From CADCVT01 sp036389485 (GTDB lineage Bacteria; Actinomycetota; Thermoleophilia; Solirubrobacterales; Solirubrobacteraceae): 64,000 nucleotides of DNA. Position numbers and translations under genes: made by a program. The stretch spans positions 134,554-198,553 of the forward strand of contig DASVPR010000045.1 of NCBI GenBank assembly GCA_036389485.1, written 5' to 3'. This document shows positions 44,045-54,677 of this stretch, piece by piece (the stretch's first letter is position 1; each line of letters begins with the position of its first letter). The notes under the pieces were generated by a model. It did not search any database. It saw nothing but the letters and a program-made list of their open reading frames with translations, and was not told the DNA's origin.

Positions 44045-45169
44045 ATGGCCTTCTTCGACGAGGGGGACGAGCCCCGCACCCGTGTCGCCCGGCCCAGGCC
44101 GGCGGGCTCCCGCGCGGGCGGGGGGCGCGGCGGCGGTCGCGAGCCCGACCCGCAGACCGTCCGCAACCGGCGGATCGTCGCCGGGATCATCGCGTTCCTC
44201 TTCGCGATCCTGCTGTTCGTCCTCATCGACGGCTGCCTCGACCGCCGTGCCGAGAACGCGCTGAAGGACTACAACCGCGACGTCGCCGCGCTCATCAAGG
44301 CCTCCGACCAGGACGTCGGCGCCGAGTTCTTCGGGTTGCTGAGCGGCGGCGGCGAGTCCCCGACCGACCTCGAGCGGCAGATCAACGAGCTTCGGGTCAT
44401 CGCCGACCGGCAGGTCGACGAGGCGGAGGACCTCGACGTCCCGGACGACATGCGCGCCGCGCAGCGCAACCTCCTCCTCGTCCTCGACATGCGCCAGGCG
44501 GCGCTCGGCAAGATCGCGTCGGAGATCAGCACGGCGACCGCCGCGGAGCAGAGCGACGAGTCCGCGGAGGCCGTCGACCAGATCGCGGCGCAGATGCAGC
44601 AGTTCCTCGCGTCCGACGTCGTGTACGACGCGCGCGTCCGCCCGCTGATCGACGAGGCGCTCGCCGACAAGGAGATCGGCGGCCAGGAGATCCAGGACAG
44701 CCAGTTCCTCCCGAGCCTCGAGTGGCTGGACGCGAACTTCGTCGCCGACCGGCTCGGCGCGGAGGGCGGCGGGAGCACGCGGCAGACCGGCGACGTCGCG
44801 CCGGGCCTCCACGGGCACGGGCTCGTCAGCGTCAGCGCCGGCGACGTCACCCTGCAGCCGGGGCAGACCGCCAACCGGATCCCCGCGGGCTCGAACGTCA
44901 CCTTCAACGTCACGTTCGCCAACCAGGGCGAGAACGACGAGGCCGACGTGAACGTCGCGGTCCGGATAGACGGGGACGGCGAGCGGATCACCGCGCGGAA
45001 ACGTGTCGACCAGACGACCGCGGGCAGCAACGCCGAGGTCTCGATCCCGCTCACGCGGGCCCCGCCGCTCGGGACCCCGGTGACGATCACGGTCGAGGTC
45101 GGCAAGGTCCCCGGCGAGAAGAAGCTCGACAACAACAAGCAGACCTACACGGCGATCTTCACGCGGTAG
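44045..45169 (+). CDS. Membrane-anchored CARDB-domain protein
   Basis: A 374-residue protein: basic disordered N-terminus, one membrane helix at about 43-62 (IVAGIIAFLFAILLFVLIDG), a helical outer region (about 70-230), and a C-terminal CARDB-like beta-sandwich (about 260-372: IPAGSNVTFNVTFANQGEND, VTITVEVGKVPGEKKLDNNK). CARDB domains mediate adhesion or binding. Function unknown; neighbouring kinase may be related. Confidence 0.8.
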   Translation: MAFFDEGDEPRTRVARPRPAGSRAGGGRGGGREPDPQTVRNRRIVAGIIAFLFAILLFVLIDGCLDRRAENALKDYNRDVAALIKASDQDVGAEFFGLLSGGGESPTDLERQINELRVIADRQVDEAEDLDVPDDMRAAQRNLLLVLDMRQAALGKIASEISTATAAEQSDESAEAVDQIAAQMQQFLASDVVYDARVRPLIDEALADKEIGGQEIQDSQFLPSLEWLDANFVADRLGAEGGGSTRQTGDVAPGLHGHGLVSVSAGDVTLQPGQTANRIPAGSNVTFNVTFANQGENDEADVNVAVRIDGDGERITARKRVDQTTAGSNAEVSIPLTRAPPLGTPVTITVEVGKVPGEKKLDNNKQTYTAIFTR

Positions 45170-45179
45170 CTTCCGCGGC

Positions 45180-45683
45180 GTGGACGACTCCACCCAAGTC
45201 ATCGCCGTCGCGGCCGCGGCCGTGGGCGTCGTCGCGCTCGTCTGGGCCCTCTTCCTCACCGTGCAGGTGCGCAGGCTGCGGGCCGCGCAGACCGGCGTCC
45301 TCGGCGAGCACGGGGCGCGCGACCTCGTCACCCACGCCGCGGAGCTGGACGAGGCGTTCCGCAACCTGCGCGACCACGTCGACGTCGTCCATGGGGCCAT
45401 CGACGAGCGGCTCGCCGAAGTGGAGGCGCGGCTCGACGGCGCGATCGCCTACCGCGCGCTCGTGCGCTTCGACGCGTACAACGAGCTGTCCGGCCGGCAG
45501 TCGACGTCGATCGCGCTGCTCGACGCGCACGGCTCGGGCGTCGTGCTGACGTCGATCCACCACCGCGAGGCGGCGCGCCTCTACGCCAAGCAGGTGCACG
45601 AGGGCCGCGGCGAGCTGGAGCTGGCGCCCGAGGAGGAGGAGGCGGTGCGGCTCGCGCTGAGCGCCCCCGCTCCGACCGCATGA
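45180..45683 (+). CDS. DUF4446 family membrane protein
   Basis: A 167-residue protein with an N-terminal membrane helix (about 8-28), a coiled coil, and the DUF4446 block (LVRFDAYNELSGRQSTSIAL, LDAHGSGVVLTSIHHREAAR, YAKQVHEGRGE). Function unknown; common in Firmicutes and Actinobacteria near chromosome-maintenance genes. GTG start with a TAGCTT hexamer (45167-45172) seven bases upstream, possibly leaderless. Confidence 0.85.
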   Translation: MDDSTQVIAVAAAAVGVVALVWALFLTVQVRRLRAAQTGVLGEHGARDLVTHAAELDEAFRNLRDHVDVVHGAIDERLAEVEARLDGAIAYRALVRFDAYNELSGRQSTSIALLDAHGSGVVLTSIHHREAARLYAKQVHEGRGELELAPEEEEAVRLALSAPAPTA

Positions 45684-46507
45684 GGGTCGCCTACCTCGGG
45701 CCGCAGGGGACGTTCAGCGAGGACGCGCTGCTCGCCAGCGCGCCGGCGGGGGTCGAGCCGGTCCCGATGCCGACCGTCGACGCCGTGGTGCGCGCGGTGG
45801 AGGACGGGTCGGTGGAGCGGGGCGTCGTGCCGATCGAGAGCGCGGCGGAGGGATCGGTCGACGCGACGCTGGACGCGCTGGCCGCCGCGCCGGTCACGAT
45901 CGTCGCGGAGGTCGTGCGCCCCATATCGCACGCGCTGATCGCGCGGTCCGAGCTGCCGCTCGAGCGGGTCACGACCGTCGCGTCGCACCCGCAGGCGCTG
46001 GCGCAGTGCGCGGACTTCCTGCGCGCCGAGCTGCCGTGGGCGACCGCGATGGCGTGGAGCTCCACCGCCGAGGCGGTGCTGGAGACCGCCGCGCGGCCGG
46101 AGCCGTGGGCCGCGATCGGGACGCCGCGCGCCGCCGAGCTCTACGGCTGCGTCGTCCTGCGCTCGGGGATCGAGGGCCGCGCGGGCAACGAGACGCGGTT
46201 CGTGTGGCTCGCCCCGGAGGGCGCCGAGCCGGATCCCGCGACCCCGCCGTCCAAGACCTCCCTCGCCTTCTTCGGCGCCGGCGCGTCGGAGTCCGGGTGG
46301 CTCGTGCGGTGCCTGTCGGAGTTCGCGTTCCGCGGCGTCAACCTCACGCGCATCGAGTCGCGGCCGCGCAAGGACCGCCTCGGGCAGTACCTCTTCTTCG
46401 TCGACCTCGAGGGCGGGACGGGCGACGAGCGCGTGCGCGCCGCGATCGAGGGGCTGCGCTCGCACGCCGACGAGGTTCGAGTCCTCGGGTCGTATCCGGC
46501 GGCGTAG
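45680..46507 (+). CDS. pheA: Prephenate dehydratase
   Basis: A 275-residue PheA: RVAYLGPQGTFSEDALLASA, GVVPIESAAEGSVDATLDAL, ETRFVWLAPEGAEPD, and a C-terminal ACT domain (KTSLAFFGAGASESGWLVRC, GVNLTRIESRPRKDRLGQYL, FFVDLEGG). Converts prephenate to phenylpyruvate for phenylalanine synthesis; the ESRP motif is the Phe-feedback site. ATG overlaps the DUF4446 stop. Confidence 0.95.
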   Translation: MRVAYLGPQGTFSEDALLASAPAGVEPVPMPTVDAVVRAVEDGSVERGVVPIESAAEGSVDATLDALAAAPVTIVAEVVRPISHALIARSELPLERVTTVASHPQALAQCADFLRAELPWATAMAWSSTAEAVLETAARPEPWAAIGTPRAAELYGCVVLRSGIEGRAGNETRFVWLAPEGAEPDPATPPSKTSLAFFGAGASESGWLVRCLSEFAFRGVNLTRIESRPRKDRLGQYLFFVDLEGGTGDERVRAAIEGLRSHADEVRVLGSYPAA

Positions 46508-46542
46508 GCGAACCGAGCCTCTGGCTATCCTTCGGCCCGGCC

Positions 46543-47154
46543 ATGCGCGCCAGCACCCCACCAGGCTCGCCGGGGTTCGCGCCGCCGCATCAGCATCCGC
46601 GGCGCGAACGTGACGCTGGCCGGGTGCTGGTCCTCAACGCGACGTACGAGCCGATCAACGTCTGCACCGTCCGCCGCGCGGCCGTCCTGCTGCTCAAGCA
46701 GAAGGCCGAGCTGGTCGAGCGCGCGAAGTGGACGCTGCGCTCCGAGCACACGCAGATGCCGCGGCCGGTGGTGATCCGCCTCGTGTCGTACGTGAACGTC
46801 CCGCGGGACACGCACCGGCGCAAGATCACCCGGCGCGCCGTCTTCGCCCGGGACGGCTGGGCGTGCCAGTACTGCGGCTCGCGATCCAATTTGACCGTCG
46901 ACCACGTCATCCCGCGCTCGAAGGGCGGGGCCTCGACGTGGGAGAACATCGTCGCGTCGTGCGCGCCCTGCAACCGGAGGAAGGGCGACCTGCTGCCGGC
47001 GCAGGCGAACATGACGCCCCGCCGCGCGCCGCGCGCGCCGAACCCCCACGTCTTCATCCACGTCGCGTCGCCGACGATCCCGACGGCGTGGAGGCAGTGG
47101 CTCCCGGGCGACCACACCGGCCCGCCCGGGGACGTCGCGGTCGAAGCGGCGTAG
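46543..47154 (+). CDS. HNH endonuclease family protein
   Basis: A 203-residue protein: RVLVLNATYEPINVCTVRRA, then an HNH zinc finger (CQYCGSRSNLTVDHVIPRSK, GGASTWENIVASCAPCNRRK). This is the chromosomal HNH type found once or twice in most actinobacteria, not a mobile-element nuclease by sequence. TATCCT (46526-46531) is 11 bp before the ATG. Confidence 0.88.
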   Translation: MRASTPPGSPGFAPPHQHPRRERDAGRVLVLNATYEPINVCTVRRAAVLLLKQKAELVERAKWTLRSEHTQMPRPVVIRLVSYVNVPRDTHRRKITRRAVFARDGWACQYCGSRSNLTVDHVIPRSKGGASTWENIVASCAPCNRRKGDLLPAQANMTPRRAPRAPNPHVFIHVASPTIPTAWRQWLPGDHTGPPGDVAVEAA

Positions 47155-47168
47155 CCCGACGCGCCGCT

Positions 47169-47957
47169 CTAGGCGCCGTCGCTCGGCGCCCAGGCCGGCT
47201 TGATCGTGAACCCCTCCGGGACGCCGTCCTCGCCGACCCGCGCGGTGCGTCCCCTGCGGTCGTCGTCGTCGGGCGGCGGCGGCTTCGGGCGGGCGGCCTG
47301 CTCCTCCTGAAGCTCGGTGATCCGGCGCACGAGGCGGATCGCGAGGAAGGCGGTCACCATCAGCGCGACGCTCACGACGACGCTCGCGCCGCCGAGCCAG
47401 CGGTACTGCTCGACGCTGTCGACGGGGATGCGGAACAGGACGCGGTCGGCGAGACCGCACGCCAGCCACAGCACCCACCACCCCAGGACCCACGCGGGGA
47501 CGTAGGCCCGGCCCGTCGATCGCCACATGTCGTTGACGATCTGCTTGGGCCGCCAGAGGTTGAGGATCGGGATGATCCAGCCGAGCCACGCCCAGCCGGT
47601 CCAGTGGCGGGGGACGTCGGGGGTGAGCGCCTCGACGTTGTCGTACGCGCGGGTCATCCAGACCATGAACGCGATCCCCGCGGCGAGGAACGACACCAGC
47701 TGGATGAGGCCCGTGATGGTGGCGAGGTGATCGCGCTGATCGATCTTGTCGAAGCCGCCGCTGCGATCCTGGATCGCGTCGGTCAGCAGCATCACGTTGA
47801 CGACCTCGATGACCGCGATCGCGACCTGCGCGAGGATCGCCCCGACCAGCAGCGGGACCGCGACACGCGCCGGCCCGCGCGCCGAGCGGAACTTGCGCGG
47901 CCGCCGTTCCGGAGTGCGCGAGTAGTCGGTCGGGTTGCCCCACTCGCTCCCGTACAT
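47169..47957 (-). CDS. DUF4328 multipass membrane protein
   Basis: A 262-residue protein with about five hydrophobic segments and the DUF4328 core (FMVWMTRAYDNVEALTPDVP, TGWAWLGWIIPILNLWRPKQ, IVNDMWRST, WVLGWWVLWLACGLADRVLF). Function unknown. Convergent with the HNH gene (14-bp gap). The candidate RNA with its terminator hairpin lies directly upstream. Confidence 0.82.
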   Translation of the reverse strand: MYGSEWGNPTDYSRTPERRPRKFRSARGPARVAVPLLVGAILAQVAIAVIEVVNVMLLTDAIQDRSGGFDKIDQRDHLATITGLIQLVSFLAAGIAFMVWMTRAYDNVEALTPDVPRHWTGWAWLGWIIPILNLWRPKQIVNDMWRSTGRAYVPAWVLGWWVLWLACGLADRVLFRIPVDSVEQYRWLGGASVVVSVALMVTAFLAIRLVRRITELQEEQAARPKPPPPDDDDRRGRTARVGEDGVPEGFTIKPAWAPSDGA

Positions 47958-48005
47958 GGCGCGGAAACGATCGCACCTCGCGCTCAGCCGCGCGCCAGTA
48001 AACGA

Positions 48006-48037
48006 CGAAGGGCGCCGACTGCCGCCGGCGCCCTTCG
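48006..48037 (-). terminator. Terminator hairpin of the candidate RNA
   Basis: GAAGGGCGCCG (48007-48017) pairs perfectly with CGGCGCCCTTC (48026-48036), extended by one C-G pair; loop of eight bases. A short T-rich stretch (GTCGTTTACT) follows on the minus strand. Confidence 0.6.
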
Positions 48038-48223
48038 AAGTACGTAACTGGACTTGGCCCGAGCAGTGGTGCTGCGCCGGGGGGACGAGCTCCGGCTTCC
48101 CGCTCGGGGGTGGCCCGGTTTGGATTCGCTAGGCGAAGCCCAGCATCCGACCTAGCGGCCGGTCACCTCCAGGGTCCCAAAAGAACTGTCACTACAGATA
48201 CGGACCACCTCCTTTCTCTGGTC
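48007..48223 (-). ncRNA. Candidate structured non-coding RNA, about 217 nt
   Basis: No supported ORF, but a dense set of helices on the minus strand: a 5' hairpin GACCA/TGGTC (48223-48219 with 48207-48203) whose loop holds AGAAAGGAGG, complementary to the 16S rRNA 3' end; CTGT/ACAG; GGTG-CCGG paired with CCGG-CACC enclosing CGCTAGG/CCTAGCG (48157-48151, 48133-48127); CCCGAGC/GCTCGGG enclosing GCCGG/CCGGC; and a terminal 12-bp hairpin. A TACTCT -10 (48234-48229) predicts a start near 48223. Length and layout recall raiA-motif RNAs, but I cannot confirm a family from memory. Confidence 0.6.
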
Positions 48224-48228
48224 GCGCC

Positions 48229-48234
48229 AGAGTA
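48229..48234 (-). promoter_or_regulatory. -10 element of the candidate RNA
   Basis: TACTCT on the minus strand, about six bp before the first base of the 5' hairpin. No convincing -35. Confidence 0.45.
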
Positions 48235-48332
48235 GCGCAAGGCGGGGTCGCGTTTCGTCGCTCCTTCGCGCGTCTGTTTTGCCCCGTTGCCGCCACGTCG
48301 GCGCTGCCGGTTGCGCCCGGTCCGGCCCGCCC

Positions 48333-48384
48333 CTCGCCAGCCGGCTGTCGGACTCCGTCCGAATCGCCTCGAGCGGCTGGCGAG
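48333..48384 (+). repeat. 52-bp palindromic element, copy 1
   Basis: Ends in the 11-bp inverted repeat CTCGCCAGCCG/CGGCTGGCGAG with an inner TCGGAC/GTCCGA pair, so a single strand can fold into a cruciform-like hairpin. Identical, in reverse orientation, to 48824-48875. Confidence 0.85.
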
Positions 48385-48823
48385 TGGCGTACCGGCCCGC
48401 GCGCCTTCGACCGCTGCGGCGCTCGCCGGCGCCACCGCGGTGGCTCCGTCGGCCGCCTACATCGCGGTGCCGGGTCGCGCCCTTCGTGCGTCTCGCGGCT
48501 CGGCTCCTTCGACGGCTCGCGGGAGGAGGTCGGTCAGGATGACCTCCTCCCACTCGCATCCGCGCAGGCGCCAAGCGCGCGGGACATCGGCGTCGCCGAC
48601 ACTTCCACCTCCGGCGATGTCCCATCTGGGCCTGCGCCCTCCACTGCGCGAGTGCGAAGGAGTCCTCACTGCCGATTCCCTCGCACGAGCCCGCCGACGG
48701 AGCCGTGAAGCACGGGGCCGAAGGGCGCGGGTCAGCAGGCGGAGAAGTGAGACGGTCGGAGGAGCCGCGCCAACGGGAGGCCCGACCGCCGTGCCGGGCC
48801 GAGGGCGGCGGGCCGGTACGGCC

Positions 48824-48875
48824 CTCGCCAGCCGCTCGAGGCGATTCGGACGGAGTCCGACAGCCGGCTGGCGAG
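48824..48875 (-). repeat. 52-bp palindromic element, copy 2
   Basis: Exact reverse complement of copy 1 over all 52 bases. About 12 of 13 and 14 of 16 flanking bases also match on the two sides before divergence increases. Confidence 0.85.
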
Positions 48876-48936
48876 GGCCGGGCCGGACCGCCGCACACCA
48901 GAGCGGCCGACGAGGAGCGGCCGGCAAACCGCGGCG

Positions 48937-51639
48937 CTAAGCGTCCGGAGTCGGCGGACCGTCGATGTCGTCGAGGTCGACCTCGTCCGGCTCCACATCG
49001 CCCCCGCCGTCGCGCGACGGATCGGACGCCCGAGCCGCGTCCTCCGACAACGAGGCGGAGGGGTCCAGACCGGAGTCGGCGGCGTCGTCGATCGACGGAC
49101 CGGCCTCGGCGTCGCCGCCGGTGGCGTCGATCGAGATCGGGCCCTCTTCGGCCACGATCTCGCCGAGCGGCTCGTCGGTGTCGGCCTCGGACTCGACGAC
49201 GAGCGCGACCGCGGAGACGAGGTCGTCCTCGCGGATGTTCATGACCTTGACGCCCTGGGCGGCGCGGCCGGTCTGGCGGATCGGGGCGACGCCCGTCCGC
49301 TGCACCATGCCCTGCGCCGAGATGAGCACCAGCGACTCGTGCGGCCGGACGACGAGCGCCGCCGCGAGCCCGCCTCGCTTCTCGGAGAACTTGATCGTCT
49401 GGACGCCCTTGGCGCCGCGCGACGTCAGCCGGTACTCGCTCACCGGCGTGCGCTTGCCGAACCCGCCCTCGGTCACGACGAGGACCTCCTGCTCGTCGCG
49501 CGCGACGTCCATCGCGAGCACGACGTTGCCCTCGCCGGTGATGTTCATCCCGCGGACGCCGGAGGTGTCGCGGCCCATCGGGCGGACGTCCTCCTCGCTG
49601 AAGCGCACCGCGAGGCCGGCCTTCGAGATCATGAGGATCTCGTCCTCGCCGCTCGTCCGCCGCACGGCGACCAGCTCGTCGTCGTCGCGGATCTTGATCG
49701 CGATGATCCCGTCCGCCTTGATCGGCGTGTTGTAGGCGAGGAACTCGGTCTTCTTGACCACGCCCTGACGGGTCGCGAACACGAGGTACTTGCCCTCGGT
49801 GAAGTCGCGCGTCGAGAGCACCGACTGGATCCGCTCGCCCTCGCGCAGCGGCAGCACGTTCACCAGCGCGCGACCGCGCGCCGTCCGCCCCATCTCGGGC
49901 AGCTCGTAGACCTTCGACCGGTAGACCTTCCCCCGGTTCGAGAAGAACAGGAGGTAGTCGTGCGTCGAGCACACGAAGAGGTGCTCGATGTAGTCGCCCT
50001 CCTTCAGGTCCATCCCCGTCACCCCGACCCCGCCGCGGTGCTGCTGGCGGTACGTCGCGAGGGGCAGCGTCTTGATGTAGCCGCTCTTCGTGATCGTGAC
50101 GACCATCTGCTGGTCGCGGATGAGGTCCTCGATGTCGATCTCGTCCTCGGACGGCGCGATCTGCGTGCGCCGCTCGTTGCCGAAGCGCCCGACCAGCTCC
50201 TGCAGCTCCTCCTTGATGAGGCCCATGACCTTCGCCTCGTCGCCGAGCAGCTCGCGCAGCTCGGCGATCCGCTCGACCTTGTCCGCGTGCTTGGAGCGGA
50301 TGTCGTCGGCCTCGAGCGCGGTGAGCTGCGAGAGTCGCATCTGCAGGATCGCCGACGCCTGGATCACGGTGAGCGCGAAGCGCTCGACCAGCTGCGACCG
50401 CGCGGTGTCCGAGTCGCGCGACGCCCGGATGACGGAGATGACCTCGTCGAGGTTGTCCAGCGCGATGAGCTGGCCCTCGAGGATGTGGACCTCGCGCTCG
50501 AGCTGCGCGAGCTCGTACTTCGACCGCCGCACGACGACGTCCCGCTGGTGGTCGACGTAGTGATGCAGCACCTCGCGCAGCGACAGCGTCCGCGGCACGC
50601 CGTCGACCAGCGCGACCGTGTTGACGCCGAACGTCGTCTGCATCGGCGTGTGCTTGTAGAGCTGGTTGAGGACGATGCGCGGGTCCGCGTCGCGCTTCAG
50701 CTCGATGACCACGCGCATCCCGCGCTTGTCGGTGTGGTCCTCGATGTTCGCGATGCCGCCGATCTTCTTGTCGATGACCAGCTGCGCGATCTTCGTGATG
50801 AGGCCGCCCTCGCCGCCCTTCTTGACCATGTAGGGCAGCTCGGTGACGATGATCGCCTCCTTGCCGCGCCCGATGTCCTCGGTGTGCGCCTTCGCCCGCA
50901 CGCGCACGCGGCCGCGCCCGGTCTCGTAGGCGTCGCGGATCCCCGACCGGCCGAGGATGATCCCGCCCGTCGGGAAGTCGGGCCCCTGCACGTGGTCGCG
51001 CATGAGCTCCTCGACGGTGATCCGCGGGTTGTCGATGAACGCGACCACCGCCCCGACGACCTCGCGCAGGTTGTGCGGCGGGATGTTGGTCGCCATCCCG
51101 ACCGCGATGCCGGACGACCCGTTGACGAGCAGGTTCGGGAACCGCGCCGGCAGGACCAGCGGCTCGCGCTTCGAGCCGTCGTAGTTCGGCCCGAAGTCGA
51201 CGGTGTCCATGTCGAGGTCGCGCAGCATCTCCTGCGCGAGCCGCGTCATGCGCGCCTCGGTGTACCGCATCGCCGCGGCGGGGTCGTCGTCGATCGACCC
51301 GAAGTTCCCCTGCCCGTCGACCAGCAGCTCGCGCATGGAGAAGTCCTGCGCCATGCGGACCAACGTGTCGTAGATGGCCTGGTCGCCGTGCGGGTGGTAG
51401 TTGCCCATCACCTCGCCGACGATCCGCGCGCACTTGACGTAGGGACGCGTCGGGCCGAGGCCGTTCTCGTTCATCGCGTACAGCACGCGACGGTGCACGG
51501 GCTTGAGGCCGTCCCGGACGTCCGGCAGCGCGCGGCCCACGATCACGCTCATCGCGTAATCGAGGTACGCGGAGCGCATCTCGTCTTCGAGTGCGCGCGG
51601 CTCGATGTTGCCGCCGCCGATGACGTCAGAGGAAGCCAT
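48937..51639 (-). CDS. gyrA: DNA gyrase subunit A
   Basis: A 900-residue GyrA: IVGRALPDVRDGLKPVHRRV, GNYHPHGDQAIYDTLVRMAQ, catalytic Tyr in PAAAMRYTEARM, and a C-terminal beta-pinwheel followed by an acidic tail of about 80 residues. Two deviations stand out: the residue equivalent to E. coli Ser83 is Gln, and the GyrA box reads QHRGGVG instead of QRRGGKG. Follows gyrB by three bp. Only gyrase pair in the window. Confidence 0.96.
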   Translation of the reverse strand: MASSDVIGGGNIEPRALEDEMRSAYLDYAMSVIVGRALPDVRDGLKPVHRRVLYAMNENGLGPTRPYVKCARIVGEVMGNYHPHGDQAIYDTLVRMAQDFSMRELLVDGQGNFGSIDDDPAAAMRYTEARMTRLAQEMLRDLDMDTVDFGPNYDGSKREPLVLPARFPNLLVNGSSGIAVGMATNIPPHNLREVVGAVVAFIDNPRITVEELMRDHVQGPDFPTGGIILGRSGIRDAYETGRGRVRVRAKAHTEDIGRGKEAIIVTELPYMVKKGGEGGLITKIAQLVIDKKIGGIANIEDHTDKRGMRVVIELKRDADPRIVLNQLYKHTPMQTTFGVNTVALVDGVPRTLSLREVLHHYVDHQRDVVVRRSKYELAQLEREVHILEGQLIALDNLDEVISVIRASRDSDTARSQLVERFALTVIQASAILQMRLSQLTALEADDIRSKHADKVERIAELRELLGDEAKVMGLIKEELQELVGRFGNERRTQIAPSEDEIDIEDLIRDQQMVVTITKSGYIKTLPLATYRQQHRGGVGVTGMDLKEGDYIEHLFVCSTHDYLLFFSNRGKVYRSKVYELPEMGRTARGRALVNVLPLREGERIQSVLSTRDFTEGKYLVFATRQGVVKKTEFLAYNTPIKADGIIAIKIRDDDELVAVRRTSGEDEILMISKAGLAVRFSEEDVRPMGRDTSGVRGMNITGEGNVVLAMDVARDEQEVLVVTEGGFGKRTPVSEYRLTSRGAKGVQTIKFSEKRGGLAAALVVRPHESLVLISAQGMVQRTGVAPIRQTGRAAQGVKVMNIREDDLVSAVALVVESEADTDEPLGEIVAEEGPISIDATGGDAEAGPSIDDAADSGLDPSASLSEDAARASDPSRDGGGDVEPDEVDLDDIDGPPTPDA

Positions 51640-51642
51640 GCG

Positions 51643-54057
<2,415 letters not shown>

Positions 54058-54239
54058 TCGAACCTCCTAAGACACGCGAACGCCCCGGAGCCGGGTGATG
54101 CCCCGGGGCGACTGAACGCTCCGCTCCAACGTAGGACGGAGGCGAATTCGGTTGACAGAAGAATACCACACGCCCCCAGTCAGACCCGCGCGCACGCGCG
54201 CGTGAAAGTGCTGCAAAACCGCGCAAAAACCGTGCCGGA
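54058..54239 (-). promoter_or_regulatory. gyrB promoter and leader
   Basis: This 182-bp gap contains an extended -10, TGG-TATTCT (TATTCT at 54165-54160 minus), giving a leader of about 95 nt. Just before the ribosome site the leader forms an 8-bp hairpin, CGCCCCGG/CCGGGGCG (54110-54103 with 54088-54081), which could affect gyrB expression. No clear -35. Confidence 0.5.
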
Positions 54240-54677
54240 TCAGTGGCGCTCACGGCGCGGCGCGGCCGTGCAGCGCAGCTCGGTCACGCGCGGCGTCCCG
54301 AGGGCTTCGTTCAACCGTGCGACGAGGTCCGGCGCCAGCAGCGTCAGCTCCTGCGCCCAGACCGCCGAACGGCACGCGATCGTGACCACGCCGGCCCGCT
54401 CGGAGACCGGCGCGGCCTCCGCCGCGACCACCTCGCCGGCGACCTCCGGCCACGCCTGCTGGACCGCCGACAGCGTCGTCTGAGGCGCGAGCCGCGCGGC
54501 GAGCGCCTCGACCGCGCCGGCGACGGGCACGGGGGCCCGGCGCCGCTGCGGCCGGCGATCGACCGGCAGCGCCCGGCCACCCGGCGTCCGTGACGGATGT
54601 GACGGATGTGACGGCTCGCCAGCCGGCGGCGCGCGTCGCGGAGCCTCGCCGCTCCCGGGCCGCTCGACGGCGCTCAT
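54240..54677 (-). CDS. dciA: DUF721/DciA replicative helicase loader
   Basis: A 145-residue protein with a disordered N-terminus and a DciA (DUF721) domain at about 55-135 (LSAVQQAWPEVAGEVVAAEA, GVVTIACRSAVWAQELTLLA, PDLVARLNEALGTPRVTELR). DciA loads DnaB in bacteria lacking DnaC or DnaI. Start overlaps the recF stop (ATGA), the usual recF-dciA-gyrB order of actinobacteria. Confidence 0.85.
   Translation of the reverse strand: MSAVERPGSGEAPRRAPPAGEPSHPSHPSRTPGGRALPVDRRPQRRRAPVPVAGAVEALAARLAPQTTLSAVQQAWPEVAGEVVAAEAAPVSERAGVVTIACRSAVWAQELTLLAPDLVARLNEALGTPRVTELRCTAAPRRERH

Larger units (their letters stand above)
48321..48889. repeat. Imperfect inverted repeat of about 570 bp between gyrA and the RNA
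   Basis: The left half (48321-48600) aligns to the reverse complement of the right half (48889-48605) for its full length. Besides the perfect 52-bp block, landmarks match in order: GTACCGGCCCGC, GCGCCCTTCG, a GGCTC-rich stretch, CGCACTCGC-type bases, and the central GGGACATCG (48581-48589)/CGATGTCCC (48615-48623) pair around the midpoint 48602. Arms outside the block are clearly diverged. No supported protein gene lies here. Confidence 0.75.

Noticed and set aside
48204..48219. Plus-strand GGACCACCTCCTTTCT as the 3' end of a 16S rRNA gene
   Set aside because: The preceding sequence has none of the 16S helix 44/45 bases; the match is better explained by the opposite-strand RNA loop complementary to 16S.
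48457..48927. Open frames on both strands within the 570-bp inverted repeat
   Set aside because: Arg/Pro/Ala-rich translations without motifs or ribosome sites; the inverted repeat symmetry explains the sequence better.
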